Numbered from the stretch's first letter, positions 43,446-52,708 are shown. The stretch: 64,000 nucleotides of DNA from Pseudomonas fluorescens (GCF_000802965.1 NZ_JSAK01000033.1:124290-188289); one strand, 5' to 3'. The notes: generated from the letters alone by a model not told the origin. A program made the numbers and translations.

Positions 43446-43646
43446 TCAGTCGCGTTCTTCGATCCAGTGGGCCTGAATGGCCTCCAGGATCTTCTCGCCA
43501 CAATGCTCAGGCTTGTCGTCGAACTCGGGCAGTTCCATCACCCATTTGCGCAGATCGACGAAGTTGACCGACATAGGGTCCACGTCGGGCTTGCTTTCAG
43601 CCAGCTGGATCGCGATTTCCAGCACATCAGTCCACTTGAGACTCAT
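43446..43646 (-). CDS. iscX: Fe-S assembly protein IscX
   Basis: 66 aa acidic protein (MSLKWTDVLEIAIQLAESKP; NFVDLRKWVMELPEF) that binds IscS and modulates cluster assembly. ATG 43644-43646 with AAGGAA 6 bases upstream; last gene of the isc operon, 14 bp after fdx. Confidence 0.95.
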   Translation of the reverse strand: MSLKWTDVLEIAIQLAESKPDVDPMSVNFVDLRKWVMELPEFDDKPEHCGEKILEAIQAHWIEERD

Positions 43647-43660
43647 GACAATTCCTTGAA

Positions 43661-44002
43661 TCAGTGCGGCGCTTCGGCTGCGTGGTTGAGCGAGTATTTC
43701 GGAATTTCGACGGTCAGGTCTTCGGTACCGACCTTGGCCTGGCAACCCAGGCGGGACACAGGCTCCAGCCCCCAGGCCCGATCAAGATAGTCCTCTTCCA
43801 GCTCGTCAGCCTCTTCCAGCGAGTCAAACCCTTCGCGAATCAGGCAGTGACAAGTGGTGCAGGCACAGACGCCGCCGCAGGCACTTTCCATCTCGATATG
43901 GTGTTCATGTGCCAGTTCGAGGATGGAAACACCCGTCTCAGCTTCCACGACCATGCCGTCCGGGCAAAACTTTTCATGTGGCAGAAAAATGACCTGCGGC
44001 AT
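43661..44002 (-). CDS. fdx: ISC-type [2Fe-2S] ferredoxin
   Basis: 113 aa adrenodoxin-type ferredoxin supplying electrons for cluster assembly. Cluster ligands are in CGGVCACTTC (Cys 42, 48, 51) and Cys 87 in SRLGCQA. Two bp after hscA. Confidence 0.97.
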   Translation of the reverse strand: MPQVIFLPHEKFCPDGMVVEAETGVSILELAHEHHIEMESACGGVCACTTCHCLIREGFDSLEEADELEEDYLDRAWGLEPVSRLGCQAKVGTEDLTVEIPKYSLNHAAEAPH

Positions 44003-44004
44003 CG

Positions 44005-45867
44005 TTATTCCTCAATCTCATTCAGGTTGCGCCCCGCCAGCGCGGCTTTCACCGTCGAGTCCAGGCGGCGGGCAGCAAAGGCGTCGGTGACTTGCGACAG
44101 ACGCTTGGTCTGCTGCTCGATGGCGAAACCATCGGTACCTTTCATCAGTTCGGTGAGTTCCTGCACCTGCGCATCGATAACCATGCGCTCTTCGGCGTCG
44201 AGCAAACGCTCGCCATCAGCCTCCAGAGCTGCCTGCACCGCTTCGATCAGGCGCTGGGCATCGACCTGCTGCTCACGCAATACGCGGGCAACCTTGTCGT
44301 CATTGGCGTGCTGGAACGAATCCTTGAGCATTTTGGCGATTTCGCCGTCGGTCAGACCGTAGGAAGGCTTGACCTGGATGCTGGCTTCAACGCCCGAACC
44401 CAACTCACGGGCCGAGACACTGAGCAGACCGTCAGCATCGACCTGGAAGGTCACGCGAATTTTCGCCGCGCCGGCCACCATCGCTGGAATGCCGCGCAAT
44501 TCGAAACGTGCCAGGGAGCGGCAGTCGCTGATTAGCTCGCGCTCACCCTGCAATACGTGGATCGCCATGGCCGACTGGCCGTCTTTATAGGTGGTGAAGT
44601 CCTGGGCGCGAGCGACGGGGATGGTGGTGTTACGCGGAATCACCTTCTCCATCAGGCCGCCCATGGTTTCCAGCCCCAGGGACAACGGAATCACGTCGAG
44701 CAGCAGCAGTTCATCGCCATCGCGCTTGTTGCCGGCCAGGGTATCGGCCTGGATCGCGGCACCAATGGCCACCACTTGATCCGGATCGATTTCAGTCAGC
44801 GGCTGGCGACCGAAGGCTTCAGCGACAGCTTCGCGAACACGCGGCACGCGAGTCGAACCACCAACCATGACCACTGCATGCACATCTTCCAGCTCAACAC
44901 CGGAATCACGCACCGCGCGGCGGCAGGCTTTAAGGCTGCGCGCGACCATCGGCTCGATCAACGCATCAAAGGCTTCGCGGGTCAGCTCGGCTTTCCAGTC
45001 GCCGTGAGCCACTTCGACCGACGAGGCATTGGTCAGCGCTTCTTTGGCAGCGCAGGCCGTTTGTAGCAGTTGACGCTGCGCACCCGGATCGAGATCGGCA
45101 GACAGGCCTGCGCTTTCAATGATCCAGCCAGCGATTGCGTGGTCGAAGTCATCGCCGCCCAAGGCGCTGTCGCCACCGGTAGCCAGGACTTCGAAGACAC
45201 CGCCGGTCAGGCGCAGAATCGAAATATCGAAGGTGCCGCCACCCAGGTCGTAAATCGCGACCAGGCCTTCGGCGTGTTGATCCAGACCATAAGCCACAGC
45301 GGCAGCCGTCGGCTCATTGAGCAAACGCAGCACGTTCAGACCGGCCAGTTTGGCCGCATCCTTGGTGGCTTGACGCTGAGCGTCATCGAAATAGGCCGGA
45401 ACGGTGATTACCGCGCCCACCAGTTCGCCGCCCAAGGTCGCTTCAGCGCGCTGACGCAGAACCTTGAGGATATCGGCGGACACTTCCACCGGGCTTTTCG
45501 GGCCCTGGATCGTGTCGATGAACGGCATGTGCGACTCGCCGCCGACAAAGCGGTATGGCAGTTGATCACCCAATTGCTTGACGTCGGACAGACCACGACC
45601 CATCAGGCGCTTGACCGACAGCACGGTGTTCAAGGGATCGGTTGCGGCAGCCAGCTTGGCGGATTCGCCCACTTCGACGCGATCAGCGTGATAGCGCACC
45701 GCAGACGGCAGGATAACCTGCCCTTCTGCGTCGGCCAGAGGCTCGGAAAGACCACTGCGCAATGCAGCGACCAGCGAATTGGTAGTGCCCAAGTCGATCC
45801 CCACAGCCAGACGACGCTGGTGCGGTTGAGGACTTTGGCCGGGTTCGGCGATCTGCAGTAGGGCCAT
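44005..45867 (-). CDS. hscA: Hsc66 chaperone HscA
   Basis: 620 aa DnaK-type ATPase dedicated to Fe-S transfer from IscU. GIDLGTTNSLVA, IYDLGGGTFDISIL and VMVGGSTRVPRVREAV mark the nucleotide-binding domain; the substrate-binding domain follows. It ends 2 bp before fdx. Confidence 0.97.
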   Translation of the reverse strand: MALLQIAEPGQSPQPHQRRLAVGIDLGTTNSLVAALRSGLSEPLADAEGQVILPSAVRYHADRVEVGESAKLAAATDPLNTVLSVKRLMGRGLSDVKQLGDQLPYRFVGGESHMPFIDTIQGPKSPVEVSADILKVLRQRAEATLGGELVGAVITVPAYFDDAQRQATKDAAKLAGLNVLRLLNEPTAAAVAYGLDQHAEGLVAIYDLGGGTFDISILRLTGGVFEVLATGGDSALGGDDFDHAIAGWIIESAGLSADLDPGAQRQLLQTACAAKEALTNASSVEVAHGDWKAELTREAFDALIEPMVARSLKACRRAVRDSGVELEDVHAVVMVGGSTRVPRVREAVAEAFGRQPLTEIDPDQVVAIGAAIQADTLAGNKRDGDELLLLDVIPLSLGLETMGGLMEKVIPRNTTIPVARAQDFTTYKDGQSAMAIHVLQGERELISDCRSLARFELRGIPAMVAGAAKIRVTFQVDADGLLSVSARELGSGVEASIQVKPSYGLTDGEIAKMLKDSFQHANDDKVARVLREQQVDAQRLIEAVQAALEADGERLLDAEERMVIDAQVQELTELMKGTDGFAIEQQTKRLSQVTDAFAARRLDSTVKAALAGRNLNEIEE

Positions 45868-45918
45868 CGTTATCAGGACTTATCTGTATATCAGGCGTGC
45901 GACCGGAGCGGCACTGGG

Positions 45919-46440
45919 TTAATCGTCGAGGCGCTCTTCTAACTGGCGCACTTCGTAGGTGAGCTTGTCGAGGAACTGCATGCGCCGCATCAGGCGTTCG
46001 GCCTGTTCACGGTGCGCGGCATCGTTCCAGCAAGCTGCGAAGCTTTGGTTCAGTTCATCCTGGGCAGCCTTCAGGCGACGCTTGAAGACGGCAACGCCAT
46101 TGAGGTCTGCGCTGTCCTGCAGGTCTTCGAGCTCTTCACGCAACTCCATCTGTTGCAGAAGAAACTTCGGATCATGCACCGTGACCTCCAGCGGCAGCTC
46201 GCCCCCATTCAAGGCGAGCAGGTAACGCGCGCGCTTGGGTGGACTCTTGAGCGTCTGGTAGGCCTCGTTGAGGCTCGCGGATTGCTCTAGCGCCAGCCGC
46301 TGCTCACGCTCGGAAGCGTCAGCGAAGCGGTCCGGATGAACGCTGCGCGCCAACTCACGGTAGCGCGTAGCCAGCTGATCGAGGTCCAGATTGAAACTCG
46401 GTTGCAGCTCAAATAAAGCGAAATGACAAGGAGTACCCAC
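45919..46440 (-). CDS. hscB: Co-chaperone HscB
   Basis: 173 aa J-domain protein with HPDRF in place of the HPD loop's usual surroundings (RYRELARSVHPDRFADASER) and the C-terminal IscU-binding helical domain ending MRRMQFLDKLTYEVRQLEER. GTG start 46438-46440 (GTPCHFALFELQP) with GAGG 7 bases upstream; it reads 8 bp after iscA. Confidence 0.95.
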   Translation of the reverse strand: MGTPCHFALFELQPSFNLDLDQLATRYRELARSVHPDRFADASEREQRLALEQSASLNEAYQTLKSPPKRARYLLALNGGELPLEVTVHDPKFLLQQMELREELEDLQDSADLNGVAVFKRRLKAAQDELNQSFAACWNDAAHREQAERLMRRMQFLDKLTYEVRQLEERLDD

Positions 46441-46448
46441 GACAAGCC

Positions 46449-46772
46449 TCAGATGTTGAAGCTTTCGCCGCAGCCACATTCACCGCGCACGTTGGGGTTG
46501 TTGAACTTGAAGCCTTCGTTCAACCCTTCCTTGACGAAATCGAGCTCGGTGCCGTCCAGGTAGGCCAGGCTTTTCGGGTCGATGATCACTTTTTCGCCGT
46601 GACTTTCGAACACCTGATCGTCTGCAACCACCTCGTCGACAAACTCCAGCACGTAGGCAAGGCCGGAACAGCCCGTGGTGCGAACACCCAGACGAATCCC
46701 TTCACCTTTGCCGCGCCCGTCGAGGGAGCGCCGCACGTGTCGAGCAGCCGCTTCTGTCATGCTGATAGCCAT
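46449..46772 (-). CDS. iscA: Iron-sulfur cluster assembly protein IscA
   Basis: 107 aa A-type carrier with the three conserved cysteines in RTTGCSGLAYVLEF and GECGCGESF. ATG 46770-46772 with AAGGAG 7 bases upstream is preferred over an in-frame ATG 8 codons earlier. Confidence 0.97.
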   Translation of the reverse strand: MAISMTEAAARHVRRSLDGRGKGEGIRLGVRTTGCSGLAYVLEFVDEVVADDQVFESHGEKVIIDPKSLAYLDGTELDFVKEGLNEGFKFNNPNVRGECGCGESFNI

Positions 46773-46806
46773 CGGTGACTCCTTACTCGTCGCCAAATCT
46801 TGAAAG

Positions 46807-47193
46807 TCAGATCAAGCCTTTCTTCTGCTTGTAGTCGCGAACGGCCGCTTTGATAGCGTCTTCAGCAAGTACGGAGCAGTGAATTTTCACTGGCGGCAGG
46901 GCCAGTTCTTCAGCCAGCTGAGTGTTCTTGATGGTTTCCGCTTCGTCCAGGGTCTTGCCCTTCATCCACTCGGTGGCGAGGGAGCTGGAAGCGATAGCCG
47001 AACCGCAGCCGTAGGTCTTGAACTTGGCATCCTCAATGATGCCGGCGTCGTTGACTTTGATCTGCAGGCGCATGACGTCGCCGCAAGCCGGCGCGCCGAC
47101 CATGCCGGTGCCGACATCAGGATCTTCCGCGTTCATCTTGCCGACGTTGCGCGGGTTTTCGTAGTGGTCGATGACCTTTTCGCTGTAAGCCAT
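46807..47193 (-). CDS. iscU: Fe-S cluster scaffold IscU
   Basis: 128 aa. Scaffold cysteines in GAPACGD, TYGCGSA and IHCSVLAED, and the HscA-recognition LPPVK motif (residues about 99-103). Between iscS and iscA as usual. Confidence 0.98.
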   Translation of the reverse strand: MAYSEKVIDHYENPRNVGKMNAEDPDVGTGMVGAPACGDVMRLQIKVNDAGIIEDAKFKTYGCGSAIASSSLATEWMKGKTLDEAETIKNTQLAEELALPPVKIHCSVLAEDAIKAAVRDYKQKKGLI

Positions 47194-47276
47194 GATTCTT
47201 AATCCTCACTCATCAGAGAGTCGCTCTTTGAGCCCCGTCACTATCGTGCGCGGGGCCGGTTCGCGGCGACTTGAAA

Positions 47277-48491
47277 TCAGTGTGCCGCCCACTCGATTTT
47301 CGAAATGTCGACACCGTCTTTGTACATGTCCCACAGCGGCGACAGAGCGCGCAGCTTGGTAACGGCCTCGCAGACTTTCTGCGCGGCGTAGTCGATTTCT
47401 TCTTCGGTGGTGAAACGGCCGAAGGTGAAGCGGATCGAGCTGTGTGCCAGTTCGTCGTTGCGGCCCAGGGCGCGCAGTACGTACGAAGGCTCCAGCGAAG
47501 CCGAGGTGCAAGCCGAACCGGACGAAACCGCCAGATCCTTGAGCGCCATGATCAGCGACTCGCCTTCAACGTAGTTGAAGCTCAGGTTCAGGTTGTGCGG
47601 GACGCGGGCGGTCAGGCTGCCGTTGACGTAAAGCTCTTCCAGGTGCTCGACCTGCTTGTAGAAACGGTCGCTCAAGGCTTTGATGCGCACGTTCTCGGCA
47701 GCCATGTCTTCCTTGGCTACGCGGAAAGCTTCACCCATGCCAACGATCTGGTGAGTGGCCAGGGTGCCCGAACGCATGCCGCGCTCGTGACCGCCGCCGT
47801 GCATGGTCGCTTCGATACGTACGCGCGGCTTGCGGCTTACGTACAGGGCGCCAATGCCTTTAGGACCGTAGGTCTTGTGGGCGGAGAACGACATCATGTC
47901 GACTTTCAGCTTCTGCAGGTCGATTTCGACCTTGCCGGTGGACTGAGCGGCGTCGACGTGGAACAGGATGCCCTTGGAACGCAGCAGTTCGCCGATCGCA
48001 GCGATGTCGTTGACGGTGCCGATTTCGTTGTTCACGTGCATGACCGAAACCAGGATGGTGTCGTCGCGCAGTTCGGCTTCGATCATCTCAGGAGTGACCA
48101 GACCATCGGTGCGAGGCTCGATGTAGGTGACTTCGAAGCCTTCACGCTCCAGTTGGCGCATGGTGTCGAGGACAGCCTTGTGCTCAATCTTGGTGGTGAT
48201 CAGGTGCTTGCCTTTGGTGGCGTAGAAATGTGCCGCACCCTTGATTGCCAGGTTGTCGGACTCGGTGGCGCCGGAGGTCCAGACGATTTCACGCGGGTCG
48301 GCGTTGACCAGGTCAGCGACCTGACGACGGGCGTTTTCGACGGACTCTTCAGCTTTCCAGCCAAACACGTGGGAACGGGACGCCGGGTTACCGAAGTTTC
48401 CGTCGACCAGCAGGCATTCACTCATCTTTTGCGCGACACGCGGATCAACCGGGGTAGTCGCAGAGTAATCAAGGTAAATCGGCAATTTCAT
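47277..48491 (-). CDS. iscS: Cysteine desulfurase IscS
   Basis: 404 aa PLP enzyme delivering sulfur to IscU and to tRNA thiolation. PLP lysine in SFSAHKTYGPKG, mobile active-site cysteine in SSGSACTSASLEPSYV. Spacer of 51 bp after iscR and 83 bp before iscU. Confidence 0.98.
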   Translation of the reverse strand: MKLPIYLDYSATTPVDPRVAQKMSECLLVDGNFGNPASRSHVFGWKAEESVENARRQVADLVNADPREIVWTSGATESDNLAIKGAAHFYATKGKHLITTKIEHKAVLDTMRQLEREGFEVTYIEPRTDGLVTPEMIEAELRDDTILVSVMHVNNEIGTVNDIAAIGELLRSKGILFHVDAAQSTGKVEIDLQKLKVDMMSFSAHKTYGPKGIGALYVSRKPRVRIEATMHGGGHERGMRSGTLATHQIVGMGEAFRVAKEDMAAENVRIKALSDRFYKQVEHLEELYVNGSLTARVPHNLNLSFNYVEGESLIMALKDLAVSSGSACTSASLEPSYVLRALGRNDELAHSSIRFTFGRFTTEEEIDYAAQKVCEAVTKLRALSPLWDMYKDGVDISKIEWAAH

Positions 48492-48542
48492 GGACTATCT
48501 CCTAAATCAGGCTGGCTGGCGTGCCGCTTAGCTCTCTGGCTG

Positions 48543-49034
48543 TCATTCGACGGCGGACGCTTCAATCTTGTCCAGGCGTGGCGCCTTGCTGTTGCAACGG
48601 CGTTGATCCTGACGCTGGGCTACTTCTTGCACCTCACGGCGAGTTACAAGGTCAGCCAAGCTGATACCGCTCAGAAATTCGTGAATCTGCAGGCTCAGAT
48701 CGCACCACAAGTGGTGAGTCAGACAGGTGTCACCTTGATGGCAATCACCCTGGCCCTGGCATTTGGTTGCATCGACCGATTCGTTCACCGCATCGATCAC
48801 CTGGGCGACCTGGATGCCCTGCATGTCGCGGGACAATTGGTAGCCACCGCCCGGACCGCGGACGCTGGACACCAGATTGCTACGGCGCAATTTGGCAAAC
48901 AGCTGTTCGAGGTAGGACAGGGAGATGCCTTGGCGCTCGGAGATATCGGCCAGGGACACGGGCCCGTGCTGCGCGTGCAACGCCAGGTCGAGCATGGCGG
49001 TCACGGCGTATCGGCCTTTTGTAGTCAGTCGCAT
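48543..49034 (-). CDS. iscR: Fe-S cluster assembly transcriptional regulator IscR
   Basis: 163 aa Rrf2 family repressor with N-terminal winged helix (MRLTTKGRYAVTAMLDLALH) and [2Fe-2S] ligands Cys 92, 98, 104 and His 107 in KCQGQGDCHQGDTCLTHH. Holo-IscR represses its own operon; the matching type-1 operator overlaps the promoter at 49066-49098. ATG 49032-49034. Confidence 0.97.
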   Translation of the reverse strand: MRLTTKGRYAVTAMLDLALHAQHGPVSLADISERQGISLSYLEQLFAKLRRSNLVSSVRGPGGGYQLSRDMQGIQVAQVIDAVNESVDATKCQGQGDCHQGDTCLTHHLWCDLSLQIHEFLSGISLADLVTRREVQEVAQRQDQRRCNSKAPRLDKIEASAVE

Positions 49035-49065
49035 GGACAATTACCACGGAGTTCGGAATGGGGCG

Positions 49066-49123
49066 AGTATGCAATTCCCGAGTATTTAAGTCAACTATAA
49101 GACCTAGTACTTTAGTCAGGTTT
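49066..49123 (-). promoter_or_regulatory. iscR promoter with IscR type-1 operator
   Basis: On the minus strand, TTGACT (-35, 49089-49094) and CATACT (-10, 49066-49071) are 17 bp apart. The 25-bp stretch 49074-49098 matches the E. coli type-1 consensus (ATASYYGACTRWWWYAGTCR then RSTAT) at 22 of 25 positions by my alignment and overlaps the -35. A second, poorer match starts at about 49123 and runs toward it (AAACCTGACTAAAG). This predicts [2Fe-2S]-IscR repression of the isc operon. Confidence 0.8.
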
Positions 49124-49192
49124 ACCCGCAAAAGAGCGGGCGCATGATAGCAAAGGCTGGCGGTGAACAGCCAGTAATACCGAGTCATCGTT

Positions 49193-49259
49193 CATCGCGA
49201 GCAGGCTCACTCCTACAGGGGTACGCATTTCAAATGTAGGAGTGAGCCTGCTCGCGATA
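49193..49259. repeat. REP pair, hybrid family (GTAGGAGTGAGCCTGCTCGCG)
   Basis: CATCGCGAGCAGGCTCACTC and inverted TGTAGGAGTGAGCCTGCTCG with only about 15 bp between, downstream of cysE and upstream of iscR. Confidence 0.88.
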
Positions 49260-49272
49260 AGGCCAACTCGGT

Positions 49273-50049
49273 CTAGCCGGCCTGACTCTGATCCTTGTCC
49301 TTCACACAGGCGAAATCTTCTTCGCGCAACTCAGGCAGATCTTTCGCACAGTAATTACTGCCCAGATCCTTCAACGCCCCGCACATCCCCTCCAGACGGC
49401 CATCAACTGCCTGCAGATGATCGAGCAACTGGTTAATGGCGCGCGCCACCGGGTCCGGCATGTCTTCAGTCACGCCGTACGCATCAAAACCAATCTTCTC
49501 TGCCATGGCCTTGCGCTTGGCGTCTTGCTCTTCGTCGGGTTTGACGATGATCCGCCCCGGAATACCCACCACCGTGGCGCCCGGTGGCACTTCCTTAGTC
49601 ACCACGGCGTTGGAGCCGACCTTGGCACCCGCCCCCACAGTGAACGGACCAAGCACCTTGGCGCCGGCACCGACAACCACACCGTCACCCAGCGTCGGGT
49701 GACGCTTGCCTTTATTCCAGCTGGTGCCACCGAGGGTCACGCCCTGATAAATGGTCACGTCATCGCCGATCTCAGCGGTTTCACCGATGACGATGCCCAT
49801 GCCATGGTCAATGAAGAAACGACGACCGACCTTGGCACCCGGATGGATCTCGATCCCGGTCAACCAGCGACCGAAGTTCGACACCAGCCGCGCCAGCCAT
49901 TTCAGGTCTGCGCGCCACAGCATCGCCGACAAACGGTGAATCCAGATGGCATGCATGCCGGGGTAGCAAGTCAGGACTTCAAAAGCGTTACGCGCCGCCG
50001 GGTCACGATGGAAAACACTCTGGATATCTTCACGCAAACGCTCGAACAT
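49273..50049 (-). CDS. cysE: Serine O-acetyltransferase
   Basis: 258 aa hexapeptide acyltransferase making O-acetylserine for cysteine synthesis, which feeds IscS. N-terminal helical domain, then left-handed beta-helix (GIEIHPGAKVGRRFFIDHGM; GVTLGGTSWNKGKRHPTLGD). ATG 50047-50049 (MFERLREDIQSVFHRDP) is chosen by family; the adjacent ATG at 50052 overlaps the trmJ stop. Confidence 0.96.
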   Translation of the reverse strand: MFERLREDIQSVFHRDPAARNAFEVLTCYPGMHAIWIHRLSAMLWRADLKWLARLVSNFGRWLTGIEIHPGAKVGRRFFIDHGMGIVIGETAEIGDDVTIYQGVTLGGTSWNKGKRHPTLGDGVVVGAGAKVLGPFTVGAGAKVGSNAVVTKEVPPGATVVGIPGRIIVKPDEEQDAKRKAMAEKIGFDAYGVTEDMPDPVARAINQLLDHLQAVDGRLEGMCGALKDLGSNYCAKDLPELREEDFACVKDKDQSQAG

Positions 50050-50051
50050 CA

Positions 50052-50822
50052 TTAATCCTTCCGCTTTAGAAGCTCACCACGGGCCGCTTTTTGGGTTTCC
50101 GTGAGGATGCCACGCAATATATTCATTTCCGCCCGGCTGACCGAGCTGCGTCCGTACAACCGGCGCAGGCGCGCCATCAAGTGCCGTGGCTTTTCCGGAT
50201 CGAGGAATTCAATGGCCACCAGGGTTTGCTCCAGGTGCTCATAGAATCGCTCAAGCTCATCCATGGTCGCCAGCTCAGCGCTTTTGACCGATGCCACTTC
50301 TTCCTTCTCGACCTTGCTTGGCTGACCTTGGGCCGCCAACCAGGACATGCGCACTTCATAGCTCAACACCTGCACCGCGGCCCCAAGGTTCAGCGAGCTG
50401 AACTCAGGGTCTGATGGGATGTGCACGTGATAATGACATCGCTGCAGCTCTTCGTTGGTCAGGCCGGAGTCTTCACGACCGAACACCAGGGCGATTTCGG
50501 CACCCTGCCCTGCTTCCTCGACCACTTTCGTTCCGCATTCGCGGGGGTCGAGCAGCGGCCAGGGAATCCGCCGGTCGCGGGCGCTGGTGCCGAGCACCAG
50601 ATTGCAGCCGACCAAGGCATCTTCCAAGGTGGCGACGACTTGCGCGTTTTCAAGGATGTCACCGGCACCGGAAGCACGGGCATCGGCTTCGTGATGCGGG
50701 AACACACGAGGCTCGACCAGCACCAGCCGCGACAGCCCCATGTTCTTCATGGCACGCGCAGCCCCGCCGATATTGCCCGGATGGCTGGTATTGACCAGGA
50801 CGACACGAATGTTTTGCAGCAA
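50052..50822 (-). CDS. trmJ: tRNA (cytidine/uridine-2'-O-)-methyltransferase TrmJ
   Basis: 256 aa SPOUT methyltransferase modifying position 32 of tRNAs. VLVNTSHPGNIGGAARAMKN and LVFGREDSGLTNEEL mark the knot. The N-terminus fits a TTG start at 50820-50822 (LQNIRVVLVN); another TTG lies 7 codons upstream and neither has a clear ribosome site, so the start is uncertain. It diverges from suhB. Confidence 0.92.
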   Translation of the reverse strand: MLQNIRVVLVNTSHPGNIGGAARAMKNMGLSRLVLVEPRVFPHHEADARASGAGDILENAQVVATLEDALVGCNLVLGTSARDRRIPWPLLDPRECGTKVVEEAGQGAEIALVFGREDSGLTNEELQRCHYHVHIPSDPEFSSLNLGAAVQVLSYEVRMSWLAAQGQPSKVEKEEVASVKSAELATMDELERFYEHLEQTLVAIEFLDPEKPRHLMARLRRLYGRSSVSRAEMNILRGILTETQKAARGELLKRKD

Positions 50823-50968
50823 GGGAGGCGCTCTCGAACACAATAATCGGGAGCAGAATCTTACAGCTCATCCTACCGTTAAGCCATGAAAGCGAACGTC
50901 GTCCTTCTCCTGTAGAAACTTTCTGATAGAATGCCCGGCTTTCTTTAACAACCTTAGGTGACACATCC

Positions 50969-51787
50969 ATGCAGCCCATGCTGAATATCGCGCTGCGCGC
51001 CGCCCGCAGCGCCAGTGAATTGATCTTCCGCTCCATCGAGCGCCTGGATACCATCAAGGTCGACGAAAAAGACGCCAAGGATTACGTATCCGAGGTAGAT
51101 CGCGCCGCTGAACAGAAAATCATCGACGCGCTGCGCAAGGCTTACCCGAACCATTCGATCCTGGGTGAAGAGACTGGCCTGCACGCCGGCTCTGGCATCG
51201 AAGGCGAAGAGTACCTGTGGATCATCGATCCGCTGGACGGCACCACCAACTTCCTGCGCGGCATTCCTCACTTCGCTGTCAGCATCGCCTGCAAATACCG
51301 CGGTCGCCTTGAGCACGCTGTTGTTCTGGACCCGGTTCGCCAGGAAGAATTCACCGCCAGCCGTGGTCGCGGCGCTCAACTGAACGGTCGTCGCCTGCGC
51401 GTTAGCGGCCGCACCAGCCTGGACGGCGCCCTGCTGGGTACCGGCTTCCCGTTCCGTGACGACCAGATGGATAACCTCGACAACTACCTGGGCATGTTCC
51501 GCGCCCTGGTAGGCCAGACTGCCGGCATCCGCCGCGCTGGCTCGGCGAGCCTGGACCTGGCCTACGTGGCTGCCGGCCGTTTCGACGCCTTCTGGGAGTC
51601 GGGCCTGTCCGAGTGGGACATGGCTGCAGGCGCCCTGCTGATCCAGGAAGCTGGCGGCTTGGTGAGCGACTTCACCGGCGGTCACGACTTCCTTGAGAAA
51701 GGTCACGTTGTTGCCGGCAACACCAAATGCTTCAAGGCAGTGCTGACGGCGATCCAGCCGCACCTTCCGGCCTCGCTGAAGCGCTAA
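50969..51787 (+). CDS. suhB: Inositol-1-monophosphatase family protein SuhB
   Basis: 272 aa. Mg-dependent phosphatase with metal motifs GEETG, IIDPLDGTTNFLRGIPHF and WDMAAGALLIQEAGG. In gammaproteobacteria SuhB also works in rRNA antitermination and, in P. aeruginosa, in virulence regulation (family knowledge). ATG 50969; a TAGAAT box at 50927-50932 may be its -10 with a weak -35. Ends at a strong terminator. Confidence 0.95.
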   Translation: MQPMLNIALRAARSASELIFRSIERLDTIKVDEKDAKDYVSEVDRAAEQKIIDALRKAYPNHSILGEETGLHAGSGIEGEEYLWIIDPLDGTTNFLRGIPHFAVSIACKYRGRLEHAVVLDPVRQEEFTASRGRGAQLNGRRLRVSGRTSLDGALLGTGFPFRDDQMDNLDNYLGMFRALVGQTAGIRRAGSASLDLAYVAAGRFDAFWESGLSEWDMAAGALLIQEAGGLVSDFTGGHDFLEKGHVVAGNTKCFKAVLTAIQPHLPASLKR

Positions 51788-51801
51788 GCTTCCAGCGACA
51801 G

Positions 51802-51830
51802 AAAAAGCACCCTACGGGTGCTTTTTTTTT
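51802..51830 (+). terminator. Intrinsic terminator of suhB
   Basis: AAAAAGCACCC paired with GGGTGCTTTTTTTTT, 4-nt loop, 14 bp after the suhB stop. Confidence 0.95.
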
Positions 51831-51865
51831 ATGCCCGCATTTCACCCTCGATAACACCCTGACCC

Positions 51866-51958
51866 CCTGTGGGAGCGGGCTTGCCCGCGATAGCGGTGGG
51901 TCAGTCGCCGCATTTGGCGCAGGTGATACGTCATCGCGGGCAAGCCCGCTCCCACAGG
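51866..51958. repeat. REP pair, family B
   Basis: CCTGTGGGAGCGGGCTTGCC and inverted CGGGCAAGCCCGCTCCCACA around a 45-bp spacer, between the two terminators of the convergent suhB and glycine-zipper genes. Confidence 0.9.
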
Positions 51959-51988
51959 TTCTGCAGTGTTTTCGGAGCCGTATTTCAG

Positions 51989-52026
51989 GCACAAAAAAAA
52001 AGCACCCCGTAGGGTGCTTCTTTTTA
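51989..52026 (-). terminator. Intrinsic terminator of the glycine-zipper gene
   Basis: AAAAGCACCC/GGGTGCTT hairpin with a T-run of nine on the minus strand, 12 bp past the stop. Its sequence is nearly the same as that of the suhB terminator. Confidence 0.92.
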
Positions 52027-52037
52027 AGCGGTGCTAA

Positions 52038-52589
52038 TTATTGAGCCGGTTCGTTCTGAGACAGGATCAACTTGCCTTCCTTGTCGACCGGAATCTGGTT
52101 GCCCGGATCACGATCCATCCGCACTTTGCCTTCCTTGCCATCCAGCGAATAACGCACGTCGTAACCCACGACCTTGTCACTGATGTCATTCACCGTATTA
52201 CAACGGGTCTGGGTCGTGGTGTAGGTGTCACGCTCCTGCATGCCCTCCTGCACCTTGTTACCGGCATAACCACCACCGACCGCGCCTGCAACCGTGGCAA
52301 TCTTCTTGCCGGTGCCGCCGCCGATCTGGTTACCCAGCAAACCGCCTGCCAGCGCACCTACCACTGTACCGGCGATCTGGTGTTGATCTTTCACCGGCGC
52401 TTGCCGGGTGACCGTGACGTCCTTGCACACTTCACGTGGAGTCTTGATTTGTGTCTTGACCGGCTCAACGGCGAGTACTTGCGCGTACTCAGGGCCGTTA
52501 TCTTTAACCAGGCTGTAGGTGGCCACAGCACCACCGGCAGTTACACCGACAGCACCCAATACAGCACCAACCAGCATCGACTTGTTCAC
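52038..52589 (-). CDS. Glycine-zipper 2TM domain protein
   Basis: 183 aa. N-terminal signal/anchor helix (MLVGAVLGAVGVTAGGAVA), then a glycine-zipper segment (IAGTVVGALAGGLLGNQIGG; VAGAVGGGYAGNKVQEGM, about residues 72-118) like that of outer-membrane SlyB/PcpB-type proteins, and a C-terminal beta domain (VVGYDVRYSLDGKEGKVRMD). Probably an envelope stability protein. Own terminators on both sides. Confidence 0.88.
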   Translation of the reverse strand: MNKSMLVGAVLGAVGVTAGGAVATYSLVKDNGPEYAQVLAVEPVKTQIKTPREVCKDVTVTRQAPVKDQHQIAGTVVGALAGGLLGNQIGGGTGKKIATVAGAVGGGYAGNKVQEGMQERDTYTTTQTRCNTVNDISDKVVGYDVRYSLDGKEGKVRMDRDPGNQIPVDKEGKLILSQNEPAQ

Positions 52590-52645
52590 ATGAACCTCCT
52601 GACCATCACATGCGGAACATGTCCGCGCTTCTCCCAGCCTTGGAG

Positions 52646-52681
52646 CATAAAAAAAGGCGCGAGTTCAACTCGCGCCTTTTT
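52646..52681 (-). terminator. Intrinsic terminator of secF
   Basis: AAAAAGGCGCGAGTT paired with AACTCGCGCCTTTTT, 2-nt centre, T-run on both strands, 28 bp past the secF stop. Confidence 0.93.
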
Positions 52682-52708
52682 GGACTACGCCACTGGAGGA
52701 AACTTCCT

